A DNA stretch of 61,892 bases from Henriciella sp. Lineage in GTDB: Bacteria; Pseudomonadota; Alphaproteobacteria; Caulobacterales; Hyphomonadaceae. The notes below the pieces were generated by a model, which worked only from the letters and a program-made list of their open reading frames with translations, had not been told where the DNA came from and did not search any database. This document shows positions 7,989 through 17,231 of this stretch, in pieces. The DNA lies in the NCBI GenBank assembly GCA_021776655.1, contig JAJFFK010000011.1, positions 1-61,892 of the forward strand, given 5' to 3'. The position numbers and the translations under genes are program-made. How positions within the stretch are numbered: position 1 is the stretch's first letter; each line of letters begins with the position of its first letter.

Positions 7989-10900
7989 AGACTAGCAGTT
8001 CAGAGATCGTGGTCCAGTCGCAGCGGCCCACTCGACCTCACCGAGGTCGGCATGAGACTAGCAGTTCAGAGATCGTGGTCCAGTCGCAGCCGTCCAGGGC
8101 GACAGCCCGGTTACTTCTAGAGACTAGCAGTTCAGAGATCGTGGTCCAGTCGCAGCGACGGCCCAGACATCGGTAACATTAGTAAAGACTAGCAGTTCAG
8201 AGATCGTGGTCCAGTCGCAGCGACATCATGAAAGTGTGGCGGAAGCACAGTAGACTAGCAGTTCAGAGATCGTGGTCCAGTCGCAGCTGGGTTAGGTTTA
8301 ATAGTGTAGTCTCTTTCAGACTAGCAGTTCAGAGATCGTGGTCCAGTCGCAGCACACTAAGTAACCAATCAGACCTCGGAGACAGACTAGCAGTTCAGAG
8401 ATCGTGGTCCAGTCGCAGCTAAGTTAGGTTTAATAGTGTGGTCTCTTTCAGACTAGCAGTTCAGAGATCGTGGTCCAGTCGCAGCAAGGAAGCGACGGTC
8501 CCACTTGTCCTGGCGAGACTAGCAGTTCAGAGATCGTGGTCCAGTCGCAGCACGCAGTCGGAATGGTCTGATTAACCTGATAGACTAGCAGTTCAGAGAT
8601 CGTGGTCCAGTCGCAGCTGGTCTTAGCCTTGGCTAGTAGCTGAGAGCAGACTAGCAGTTCAGAGATCGTGGTCCAGTCGCAGCGACAGAGCGCGACATGC
8701 GCCTCACCATCGAGACTAGCAGTTCAGAGATCGTGGTCCAGTCGCAGCTAATGGCTCACGGACGATGATAACTGTATGAGACTAGCAGTTCAGAGATCGT
8801 GGTCCAGTCGCAGCAAGCTCGCAATTTCCTCTTCAGCAAGACGCAGACTAGCAGTTCAGAGATCGTGGTCCAGTCGCAGCAGATATGACGTTGCAGCACT
8901 CAACGCGAGAAGACTAGCAGTTCAGAGATCGTGGTCCAGTCGCAGCTATTCAGAGCGACGGCCATAATCTGCTCAAAGACTAGCAGTTCAGAGATCGTGG
9001 TCCAGTCGCAGCATAGCAGTAAGACACACCAACGACGCCTACAGACTAGCAGTTCAGAGATCGTGGTCCAGTCGCAGCGTACGCGATCAAGGCCCGTGAT
9101 CTGCACAAAGACTAGCAGTTCAGAGATCGTGGTCCAGTCGCAGCATCCCTACGATTGATGCTAGTGTGCTGAGTAGACTAGCAGTTCAGAGATCGTGGTC
9201 CAGTCGCAGCAGAAACTGGACCTTCCTTAAAGGATGAACCAGACTAGCAGTTCAGAGATCGTGGTCCAGTCGCAGCCAATCAAAGACGCAGGCTATGACA
9301 GCATCGAGACTAGCAGTTCAGAGATCGTGGTCCAGTCGCAGCTACGGCCAATGGTACAGATACCATCCCAACAGACTAGCAGTTCAGAGATCGTGGTCCA
9401 GTCGCAGCAACACATCCAAACCCAATCCAACAAATAGAAGACTAGCAGTTCAGAGATCGTGGTCCAGTCGCAGCTATGAATTCTTGTCTGATGTGTATTT
9501 TTTCAGACTAGCAGTTCAGAGATCGTGGTCCAGTCGCAGCGCTAACGGGGCCGCGTACGTATGTGCATGCAGACTAGCAGTTCAGAGATCGTGGTCCAGT
9601 CGCAGCATAATGCCGGAGTTGGCAATTATTTGAAGGAGACTAGCAGTTCAGAGATCGTGGTCCAGTCGCAGCTTCGTTTGGAAGGTCTCACATGTCCAAA
9701 TCAGACTAGCAGTTCAGAGATCGTGGTCCAGTCGCAGCTCACTCACCATCCGGTCAAATTCATCAAGAAGACTAGCAGTTCAGAGATCGTGGTCCAGTCG
9801 CAGCGCCAATCTTGCCGACTCGAAAGCATCTAAAAGACTAGCAGTTCAGAGATCGTGGTCCAGTCGCAGCTCCGCAGCAATGTTATCGCGACCGTAAATA
9901 AGACTAGCAGTTCAGAGATCGTGGTCCAGTCGCAGCGACAAGCTGGCGCATGGATTTTATACCTTGAGACTAGCAGTTCAGAGATCGTGGTCCAGTCGCA
10001 GCGCCCAAAACGGCGGGTAACTCAATTCAAACAGACTAGCAGTTCAGAGATCGTGGTCCAGTCGCAGCACAAAGCACATCGAGCAAACCAACACTCGAAG
10101 ACTAGCAGTTCAGAGATCGTGGTCCAGTCGCAGCTGACGAACCGGGTGAACGCCTCGGCTTTTCAGACTAGCAGTTCAGAGATCGTGGTCCAGTCGCAGC
10201 AGGCTAAACGGTTTCCGAATAGGCTCCTGGAGACTAGCAGTTCAGAGATCGTGGTCCAGTCGCAGCTAGTAGTTCCACATGATGCAGGACAGCTTAAGAC
10301 TAGCAGTTCAGAGATCGTGGTCCAGTCGCAGCGGCATCGCCACCTGATCGAGATCGCGCAGAGACTAGCAGTTCAGAGATCGTGGTCCAGTCGCAGCCGA
10401 CATGGCGTCGAAATACACCAAGCCGCAAGACTAGCAGTTCAGAGATCGTGGTCCAGTCGCAGCCAGAAACCCGGCGACGCTATGTCAGGCAAGAGACTAG
10501 CAGTTCAGAGATCGTGGTCCAGTCGCAGCCGCCTCGGCTTCTTCATCGTATTCGGCGTAGACTAGCAGTTCAGAGATCGTGGTCCAGTCGCAGCTTAATC
10601 ACAACATTATCGCACGTGAGCTGGAGACTAGCAGTTCAGAGATCGTGGTCCAGTCGCAGCTCTTGCGCTTCGCAGGCGCGCGCTTTTTTGGAGACTAGCA
10701 GTTCAGAGATCGTGGTCCAGTCGCAGCCCGTCTGTCGACGGGGCGCAATTGCTTTCGAGACTAGCAGTTCAGAGATCGTGGTCCAGTCGCAGCCTGTCTC
10801 CCTGCTCTTTGTCACACCGATTAAGACTAGCAGTTCAGAGATCGTGGTCCAGTCGCAGCCGGAAACATCATAACTACAACAGTCGGAGTAGACTAGCAGT

Positions 10901-11056
10901 TCAGAGATCGTGGTCCAGTCGCAGCAGCTCGAAGACTATTGCGAATAGCTGTGTAGACTAGCAGTTCAGAGATCGTGGTCCAGTCGCAGCGGCGGCAGGT
11001 GTCGCATCCCACAGTTCAGCAGACTAGCAGTTCAGAGATCGTGGTCCAGTCGCAGC
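7989..11056 (-). CRISPR. Type II-C CRISPR array: 47 repeats, 46 spacers
   Basis: Counted by hand, 36-nt repeats start at 7989, 8055, 8121 and onward, almost always 66 nt apart, to 11021. The + strand repeat begins AGACTAGCAG and ends CCAGTCGCAGC. Spacers are 30 nt, with a few of 29 (for example 8157-8185 and 8684-8712) and one of 31 (10661-10691). I saw no repeat variants, and both terminal repeats are intact. The crRNA sense is the minus strand: that orientation pairs with the tracrRNA, and repeats then begin GCTGCG and end in TGCTAGTCT, like known type II-C repeats. The array is therefore transcribed towards cas2. TGCTAGTCT resembles an extended -10 and could start transcription in each spacer, as known for Neisseria. 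Because 66 is divisible by 3, open frames run through the array, but they are not proteins. Confidence 0.98.
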
Positions 11057-11189
11057 GAATTTGCGGGGCCTAATGCATCCTTCCATTCAGGCGTAAATGG
11101 TACGCCATTAAATGCCGGGACTAAACACCTAGGGGTAGGGACGTTTCCATCTCTAGCCCGCTTCGTTTGACGAAGTTATCTGATTTCAA
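11057..11189. other. Flank of the CRISPR array, putative leader side
   Basis: This 133-bp stretch separates the last repeat from the nagA stop. If the array is transcribed on the minus strand, this is the upstream (leader) side. It is not very AT-rich. CTTCG-TTTGA-CGAAG (11161-11175) is a small inverted repeat. No gene and no degenerate repeat is seen. The opposite flank, 7917-7988, is AT-richer and equally without genes. Confidence 0.4.
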
Positions 11190-12329
11190 TCAGTCTGAGG
11201 GCTTAGCTGAAAAAACATCAGCTACCATCAAGTCCTTGTTGAGGCGGACAAAACTGGCGATTTTACCCACTGAAATATCGCCGCGTTCATGATCAATTCC
11301 AAGATACTGCGCTGGCTGGATTGTCGCCATTCTTACTGCTGTTTCGAGTGAGACATCGAGAAGTGAGATGGAATTGCGGACAGCAAGACTCATATCCAGA
11401 TCAGCGCCCGCCAGCGTACCGTTATGATCTCTGCAGGCGCCGTCTCGAACACAAACCTTCCGGCCTTGCAGGTAAAAGTGATCTGATTCAAATCCGGCAT
11501 TCGGCATGGCGTCAGTGATCAGAATAATCTTGTCATGGGGCCTGAGCTTGAGTGCCAACCTCAACACCACAGGGTCGACATGCAGCCCATCGACGATCAG
11601 GCTGGTCCAGGTTGTTTGTGATTCCAAAGCTGCCCCGACAATTCCGGGCTCGCGGCTGGTCAGGGGCGACATGGCGTTGAACAAATGTGTGAAGCCGCTG
11701 GCACCGGCCTCTATAGCGCATTGGGCATCTGAATAAGTTCCATTCGAATGACCAAGTGAAATAATTACGCCTCGGCTGACAAGTTCGGCAATTTGGTCCG
11801 CATCACATTGTTCGGGAGCCAGTGTGACGAGGGTGCGCCCGCGTTTCAATGAGCACAAAAGTTCAATTGAGTTCGCATCAAGCGTGATCATCTTCTCAGG
11901 ATCATGAATGCCGCATTTCTCAGTACTCAGAAAAGGACCCTCTATGTGAATCCCGAGAATGCCTGGAACACCTGACGAGATTGCTTCATCGACCGCGCGT
12001 ATACCTGCCTTGACAACACTCAGTTCGTCGCTGATCAGCGTCGGCAAAAAGCCGGTTGTACCGAGCTTGCGATGGGCGGCGGCGATTTGAATCAGGCCTT
12101 CAACAGAAGGGGTATCATTGAACAGAACATTATTACCGCCATTCACCTGAACATCGATAAATCCCGGGACCAGATAGTCTCCTCCCAGATCAATAATTTC
12201 ACAATTACTCGCTATAGGCGTGTCGTGATGAATTGCCATAATTCGGCCATCGGTAACTTCCACACTCGAAGATGCAGAAAAACCAGTTGGCAACAGAACA
12301 GAGCCATTTGTGTACAAGGTCCGTGTCAT
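11190..12329 (-). CDS. nagA: N-acetylglucosamine-6-phosphate deacetylase NagA
   Basis: Cytoplasmic amidohydrolase that removes acetate from GlcNAc-6-phosphate to give glucosamine-6-phosphate. At 379 aa it has the family length. Visible signatures are GFIDVQVNGGNNVLFND near the N-terminus, GIHIEGPF with the metal-binding glutamate, SLGHSNGTY and GFTHLFNAMSP with metal-binding histidines, VDGLHVDP, and the catalytic aspartate in ILITDAM. It is the last gene of a three-gene minus-strand operon, overlapping nagB-II by 4 bp. Substrate should come from the PTS genes on the other side of the divergent promoter. Confidence 0.95.
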   Translation of the reverse strand: MTRTLYTNGSVLLPTGFSASSSVEVTDGRIMAIHHDTPIASNCEIIDLGGDYLVPGFIDVQVNGGNNVLFNDTPSVEGLIQIAAAHRKLGTTGFLPTLISDELSVVKAGIRAVDEAISSGVPGILGIHIEGPFLSTEKCGIHDPEKMITLDANSIELLCSLKRGRTLVTLAPEQCDADQIAELVSRGVIISLGHSNGTYSDAQCAIEAGASGFTHLFNAMSPLTSREPGIVGAALESQTTWTSLIVDGLHVDPVVLRLALKLRPHDKIILITDAMPNAGFESDHFYLQGRKVCVRDGACRDHNGTLAGADLDMSLAVRNSISLLDVSLETAVRMATIQPAQYLGIDHERGDISVGKIASFVRLNKDLMVADVFSAKPSD

Positions 12330-13369
12330 ACGGTTTCTGTTACCTTCGTTAGCGCCGGAGGCAGGTCGGGGTTAAGACCTCGTGCCAAGGACAAATCGGC
12401 AACCGCACGATAGAAGCTTTGGGCCATGAGTATGGGTTGAACAGCTGGATGAGCATCAATGACCGGCAGGGCGGTGGTTCCGTCAATGCTCGGGCCAGCA
12501 AGATAGATGGGCGCATTCAGCTCCTGCATACGGCTAACCAGATCACGGATACTTTGTTCGGATGCATCAGCTTGCGAAAATACGAGTGCAGGAAATTCGA
12601 GCCCTAAAAGAGTGAGTGGGCCGTGGCTACATTCTGCTGCACTGAATGCTTCGGCATGAATTTGACTTGTTTCTTTGAATTTTAGCGCTGCTTCACCAGC
12701 AACGCCAAGCCCCAAGCCTCGGCCGATTGTGAAAAGTCCCCGGCAGTTTTTGAGTTCAGCCAACGGGTTTGACCAATCGAGCAGCCAGGCTTGTTTCAGC
12801 AAGGTCGGGAGGTCGCGAGCTGCGGCCTGAAGATCACGGGATTCTGCCCACTCTGCTACGATCCAGAGAATGCTGGCAAGTGATGCAATAAAGCTCTTGG
12901 TGGCGGCAACGCTCCGTTCAGGGCCTGCATGCAAGGGAACTAGCAGATCTGACGCGTCAGCCAAAGGCGAGGCTTCCTCATTGACGAGCGCCAGCGTAAA
13001 TGCGCCAGATCGTTTCATGCTGTTCGCCGCGCTGACTAAATCCGGGCTTCTGCCAGATTGTGATATAGACAGGCAAAGCCAGCCACCAACATTGATATCA
13101 CACTCATAGACTGAGCTGAACGAAGGGGGTGCCGATAATACGGGTAGCCCAGTGTATTTACCAATCAGGTATTTTGCATAGACGGCGGCATGGTCAGAAC
13201 TGCCACGCGCGACTGTGATAATTCCGCGTGGTGGATTTTCCCGCAATTTTGCGCCTATTCGTGCAAACAGTTCATGATTGTTTGTCGCGAGTCTTTCAAT
13301 GGAATCTGATGCCTCAGCAGCCTCTTTGTGCATGAGAGTTGGGTAAGCAGCTGACTCTGCCGACATCAC
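12326..13369 (-). CDS. nagB-II: Glucosamine-6-phosphate deaminase NagB-II (SIS-domain type)
   Basis: Double-SIS protein of 347 aa related to the isomerase half of GlmS, without the glutaminase domain. It shows the sugar-phosphate motifs TVARGSSDHAAVYAKYL (first SIS), SISQSGRSPDLV, and FTIGRGLGLGVAGEAALKFKE (second SIS), with SAAECSHGPLTLL. In alphaproteobacterial and gammaproteobacterial nag clusters this class replaces NagB and converts glucosamine-6-P to fructose-6-P plus ammonia. The 4-bp overlaps with nagA and with the regulator support one operon. Confidence 0.9.
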   Translation of the reverse strand: MMSAESAAYPTLMHKEAAEASDSIERLATNNHELFARIGAKLRENPPRGIITVARGSSDHAAVYAKYLIGKYTGLPVLSAPPSFSSVYECDINVGGWLCLSISQSGRSPDLVSAANSMKRSGAFTLALVNEEASPLADASDLLVPLHAGPERSVAATKSFIASLASILWIVAEWAESRDLQAAARDLPTLLKQAWLLDWSNPLAELKNCRGLFTIGRGLGLGVAGEAALKFKETSQIHAEAFSAAECSHGPLTLLGLEFPALVFSQADASEQSIRDLVSRMQELNAPIYLAGPSIDGTTALPVIDAHPAVQPILMAQSFYRAVADLSLARGLNPDLPPALTKVTETV

Positions 13370-14136
13370 AGTCTGGACTCTGGCTGGGATACGTCATCGG
13401 CACCCGTTTTAAGTTCGGCGACAAAATCATAGGCATCACCACGATAATAAGACTGTGTCACTTCGACCGTCTGTCCGGTCCGCAAGTATGCACGTCGTTC
13501 AATAAACAGACCGGGACTGCCAGCGGGAACGCCCAGAAGTACAGCTATCTCACCTTCAAAAGGGACGGCACGAAGTCTTTGCAGCGCCCGGACGGGACGA
13601 TTACCGTAGGTATCAAGTGTGGCGTAGAGCGATGAGCTGATTTTGCCGGAATGATTGAGTGCAGAAGCCGGAATCGTAGAGTATTCCAGAGCCATAGGTT
13701 CACCGTCTGACATTCTTATACGATGAAACCTGAATACAGCAGTACCAGGGCTGAGACCCAGGCTTAGTGCCTCATCGGGCGTAACGCTGCCTTTCTCCCT
13801 TAAAAGCCATTCGCTTGAAGGGGTACGCCCTCGGGCTTTCATGTCTTCCGAGAATGAGCTTAACTTGGAGAAATTCTTTTCGATACGGCTGGCAACATAA
13901 GTGCCTGATCCCTGTTTGCGAGTGAGCAAACCTTCCTGGACAAGCCCTTCAACGGCTTTGCGAACTGTCACGCGCGAGACTTCCAGTTTTTCCGATAGCT
14001 CTCTTTCGGTTGGCAATAATGATTCAGGTTTCAATGCCTGCGACTGTACTGCCTCCCGCAAATTACCCTGCAATTGCTTGTAAAGTGGTTCATCGGCGTC
14101 CGTCACCAACGCGCGGAAAATTGTATCATGACTCAT
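13366..14136 (-). CDS. nagR: GntR-family (HutC subfamily) regulator of GlcNAc use
   Basis: 256-aa transcription factor. The N-terminal winged helix is of GntR type (PLYKQLQGNLREAV, then LPTERELSEKLEVSRVTVRKAVEGLVQEGLLTRKQGSGTYV). The C-terminal part is a UTRA/HutC ligand domain, including FHRIRMSDGEPMALEYSTIP and SYYRGDAYDFVAEL. Relatives in nag operons bind GlcNAc-6-P or glucosamine-6-P and repress. It is the first gene of the nagR-nagB-II-nagA operon. A second, clearly paralogous regulator is at 19074-19811. Palindromes in the divergent intergenic region are its likely targets. The gene name is given by context. Confidence 0.85.
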   Translation of the reverse strand: MSHDTIFRALVTDADEPLYKQLQGNLREAVQSQALKPESLLPTERELSEKLEVSRVTVRKAVEGLVQEGLLTRKQGSGTYVASRIEKNFSKLSSFSEDMKARGRTPSSEWLLREKGSVTPDEALSLGLSPGTAVFRFHRIRMSDGEPMALEYSTIPASALNHSGKISSSLYATLDTYGNRPVRALQRLRAVPFEGEIAVLLGVPAGSPGLFIERRAYLRTGQTVEVTQSYYRGDAYDFVAELKTGADDVSQPESRL

Positions 14137-14174
14137 GCTAATGTCCTTGCCTTATTGGCTCTAACACACTCAAT

Positions 14175-14187
14175 TGGTATTATACCA
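14175..14187. promoter_or_regulatory. Probable GntR operator upstream of nagR
   Basis: TGGTAT-T-ATACCA is a perfect 13-bp palindrome with a central T, 39 bp before the nagR start. TGG...CCA half-sites are usual for HutC-type regulators. A related site lies at 14303-14314. Confidence 0.55.
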
Positions 14188-14302
14188 TTCAAATTGAGTA
14201 AAAATGCAACACTTTTTTCTACAGGCATCTTTCGGACTTTCATTCGTTCCGTGTATATGTTCAATGAAAAATTGGTTTGATACAAACAGGGCTTTTCTCA
14301 AT

Positions 14303-14314
14303 TGGTGTTATCCA
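14303..14314. promoter_or_regulatory. Second probable GntR operator, in the nagF promoter region
   Basis: TGGTGTTATCCA has TGG...CCA ends like the 14175 site but weaker symmetry. The ATTGG-N-TTAT-CCATT context is shared by both. The rest of 14188-14640 contains no supported gene. An 86-codon frame at 14391-14651 overlaps the true nagF start and has no recognisable content. Confidence 0.4.
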
Positions 14315-14640
14315 TTGCCTTGGATAGAATTGTAGAGAAAGAATTGCAATATGGTTGCCTGATGAGCGCTGTCACAATTTGTTGTAGAAGTTGACTGGAA
14401 ACAGCATTTTGAAATTTATTGCAAGTCTTTGCGAGAGAGGATGCAAGTGCAAATATGTCTTGGCAGTCGAAAATACTGTGGGCGAGGTTCCATACAATTT
14501 GCAACTCATGACCCGTAGCAGCGAGATATATATTGATGGCGGTAACAGCGGTCTTTGCTTCGCCTCTGATGCCGGAGGGATGGATCCGATCTGGATAACT
14601 CACCGTGCGAAAATGTATCCGATTATCGAGGAGCACGGCG

Positions 14641-17220
14641 ATGGCCGATAGATCTGAAGGGCCGGGAAATGTCACACATGATAGGCTTGAGTTGAGGGCG
14701 CCAGTTGCCGGGATTCTTGTCGCCATTAGCGATGTGCCGGACGCTGCCTTTGCCAGTGAGAGCCTTGGCCCTGGCATTGCGATTGAGCCATTGGAACCCA
14801 TTATCTGCGCGCCGTGTGATGGCGAGATCATTGCGGTGGCGCGGACACTTCATGCCATCACTATGAGGGCTACAAATGGCGCAGAAATCCTCATTCATAT
14901 TGGTATCGACACTGTTGCTTTGGCCGGTGAAGGTTTCGACGTTCTGGTCAAGACAGGCGATCAGGTTGCTGCGGGGGCACAGCTCATACGGTTTGATTAT
15001 GAAACTATGGTGAGGCGCGTCAAAAGCCTCTGCACGCCGATTATCATCACCAATGGTGAAGACTATGACGTCAATAGGTTGGTGTCGCCCGGACGTCTCG
15101 CACTTGGTGATCCACTGCTCCAACTCGTGCGCAAAATATCGGCGACCAGATCTGGTGCGGCGGTGATTGATGCTTCCTCACCGAGCGTATCTGGCGAAGT
15201 TATCCTTGAGCTTGTCGACGGCTTACATGCCCGTCCGGCGGCGCAGATTGCCCGTCTTGCCAAGACGTTTGATGGCACAGTTGAGCTTGGCCTTTCTGGC
15301 AAAATGGTAAACGCCAAAAGTACGGCGAGCATGATGGGGCTCGGCGTCCAGCATGGCGATGAGCTGACAATCGCAGCGCGCGGTGATGGCGCCAAGGCTA
15401 TCGTGGCAGAGCTCATTGCGCTTATTCAGGCAGGCGCAGGTGACAAGGTTCAACCTGTACAGGGTGGGACGGGACCAATCGAGCCAGCCTGCCCGAAAGG
15501 ACTAGAGACAAATACCGATGCGGATGGTGCCTATATTGGTGTCACTGCAAGTAGCGGCATGGCGATTGGCCCGGTATTTATTCACCAGCCGCCGCGCTAT
15601 GACATGCCAGCTAAAGCCGGAACCGTTATCGAAGAATACGAGGCGCTGCAGGCAGCAATTGCCGAGGCTCGTACGAATATTCTCGCTGAGGCAGCAGATG
15701 CTCGTGACGCACAGGCGGCATTGCTCGAAGCTCATGCCGAGATGGTTGACGATCCAGCCCTGATGCATGCCAGCGAAACACGTCTTGAAACTGGAGACAC
15801 AGCAGGCCCAGCCTGGCAAGCCGCCATCGCTGAACAATCACAAACCCTTGAAAGTGCCGGTGATCCAAGAATTGCCGAACGCGTGGCCGACCTGAAAGAC
15901 CTTGAGGCTCGTGTCTTGTCTGCACTTTATGGCGCGCCAGCTGAGCTGCCTGTTGCAGAAATTGAAGGCGCGATAGTCTTTGCAGAAGACCTCCTGCCAT
16001 CCGAGTTCATGCGCTATGCCAGTGCCAATCTGGCCGGGCTCTGCCTTGCCGCAGGCGGGGTAACGTCACACGTCTCGATCCTAGCGGGGGGTGAAAATAT
16101 ACCGACTCTGGTTGCCTTGGGGCAGAATATTCTCGACGTTGCACCGGGCGCAATGGCTCTGATCAACGCGGCGACATCTCGCCTGGTTATCGATCCGAGC
16201 AATGATGAGATCTCTGCGCTCCAGCAGCGGCTGGCTTTGCGCAAGGCGGCTGAGGCTGAAGCGGCATTGATGACATCGGAGCCCGCTAGAACGAGCGATG
16301 ATGTCCGCATCAACGTCTATGCGAATCTGAGTTCTGTCACCGAAGCAGCCAATGCTGCGCAGCTTGGCGCTGAGGGCTGCGGCCTGCTGCGCACCGAGTT
16401 CCTGTTTACCGACCGCGCCACAGCGCCGACTGAGGACGAGCAAGCAATTTCCTATGCTGCGATTGCCGATTGTTTGAGTGAGCGACCCCTGACGATCCGC
16501 ACGCTCGACATTGGCGGCGACAAACCCGTGCCATTCCTGAATTTGGGGCATGAGGCCAACCCGGCGCTTGGTTTGCGCGGTGTGCGGACATTCTTTGCCC
16601 ATGAAGACATCATGCATGATCAGGTTCGGGCGATCCTTACCGCCTCACGCCGGAGTGATATTCTGATCATGCTGCCAATGGTTTCCAGCCCACAGGAGAT
16701 CATCGACTTTCGCGCGGTTGTCACGCAGATTGCCAAAAAGATGGAGGTCAGCACCATCCCGCCAATCGGCACGATGGTCGAGACACCTGCCAGCGCGGTC
16801 ATTGCCGACCAAATTTGCCGCGTTGCTGATTTCGTCTCAATCGGCACCAATGACCTCACACAATACACACTTGCTATGGACCGTGGTCAGCCAGCATTGG
16901 CCGGTTGCATTGACGGGCTGCACCCGGCGGTTGTCACACTGATCGGCCGGGTCGGCGGCGCTGCTGGGTCAGCTGATATATCGGCTGGTGTCTGCGGCGG
17001 CCTCGCTTCGGACCCGGTTGCCGTACCAATTCTGTTGGGGCTTGGCATAACCAAGCTTTCGGTAACCCTCTCGATGATCGCACCTGTCAAAGCCATCATC
17101 CGCAGTCTTGATATTGGGCAATGTCGCGGCGTTGCGCAAAAAGCCCAAACACTCAATTCACCCGCCGAAGTGCGCCAGCTTGTTCTCGATGAATGGCCGC
17201 ACCTCGATCGCTGGTTATAA
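14641..17220 (+). CDS. nagF: PTS fusion protein EIIA(Nag)-HPr-enzyme I
   Basis: An 859-aa soluble phosphorelay protein combining three PTS modules in the order EIIA (glucose/GlcNAc type, about 1-150, active H86 in ILIHIGID), HPr (about 175-265, active H196 in DGLHARPAA) and enzyme I (about 295-855, active H477 in GGVTSHVSILAG). The C-terminal PEP-binding TIM barrel is complete, with GTNDLTQYTLAMDRGQ and the catalytic cysteine in AGVCGGLASDP. It takes phosphate from PEP and passes it to the EIIB domain of the adjacent NagE. Start 14641 (MADRSEG) has GAGGAG 8 nt upstream. An in-frame ATG at 14605 is less likely. nagE follows after 11 bp. Confidence 0.93.
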   Translation: MADRSEGPGNVTHDRLELRAPVAGILVAISDVPDAAFASESLGPGIAIEPLEPIICAPCDGEIIAVARTLHAITMRATNGAEILIHIGIDTVALAGEGFDVLVKTGDQVAAGAQLIRFDYETMVRRVKSLCTPIIITNGEDYDVNRLVSPGRLALGDPLLQLVRKISATRSGAAVIDASSPSVSGEVILELVDGLHARPAAQIARLAKTFDGTVELGLSGKMVNAKSTASMMGLGVQHGDELTIAARGDGAKAIVAELIALIQAGAGDKVQPVQGGTGPIEPACPKGLETNTDADGAYIGVTASSGMAIGPVFIHQPPRYDMPAKAGTVIEEYEALQAAIAEARTNILAEAADARDAQAALLEAHAEMVDDPALMHASETRLETGDTAGPAWQAAIAEQSQTLESAGDPRIAERVADLKDLEARVLSALYGAPAELPVAEIEGAIVFAEDLLPSEFMRYASANLAGLCLAAGGVTSHVSILAGGENIPTLVALGQNILDVAPGAMALINAATSRLVIDPSNDEISALQQRLALRKAAEAEAALMTSEPARTSDDVRINVYANLSSVTEAANAAQLGAEGCGLLRTEFLFTDRATAPTEDEQAISYAAIADCLSERPLTIRTLDIGGDKPVPFLNLGHEANPALGLRGVRTFFAHEDIMHDQVRAILTASRRSDILIMLPMVSSPQEIIDFRAVVTQIAKKMEVSTIPPIGTMVETPASAVIADQICRVADFVSIGTNDLTQYTLAMDRGQPALAGCIDGLHPAVVTLIGRVGGAAGSADISAGVCGGLASDPVAVPILLGLGITKLSVTLSMIAPVKAIIRSLDIGQCRGVAQKAQTLNSPAEVRQLVLDEWPHLDRWL

Positions 17221-17231
17221 GGAGCTCCACC

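Noticed and set aside
8942-9108. Spacers at about 8947-8976 and 9079-9108 sharing an ATCTGC-CAA end.
   Set aside because: The similarity covers only part of the spacer and may be chance, unlike the clear pair at 8288 and 8420.
7961-10961. Long open frames with repeated TSSSEIVVQSQ or RLAVQRSWSSRS units on + and CDWTTISELLV on -.
   Set aside because: They are CRISPR repeats translated every 22 codons. The 66-nt period keeps frames open, and the variable part is spacer sequence.
14391-14651. An 86-codon frame upstream of nagF.
   Set aside because: It has no recognisable domain, overlaps the true start of nagF and lacks a clear ribosome binding site.
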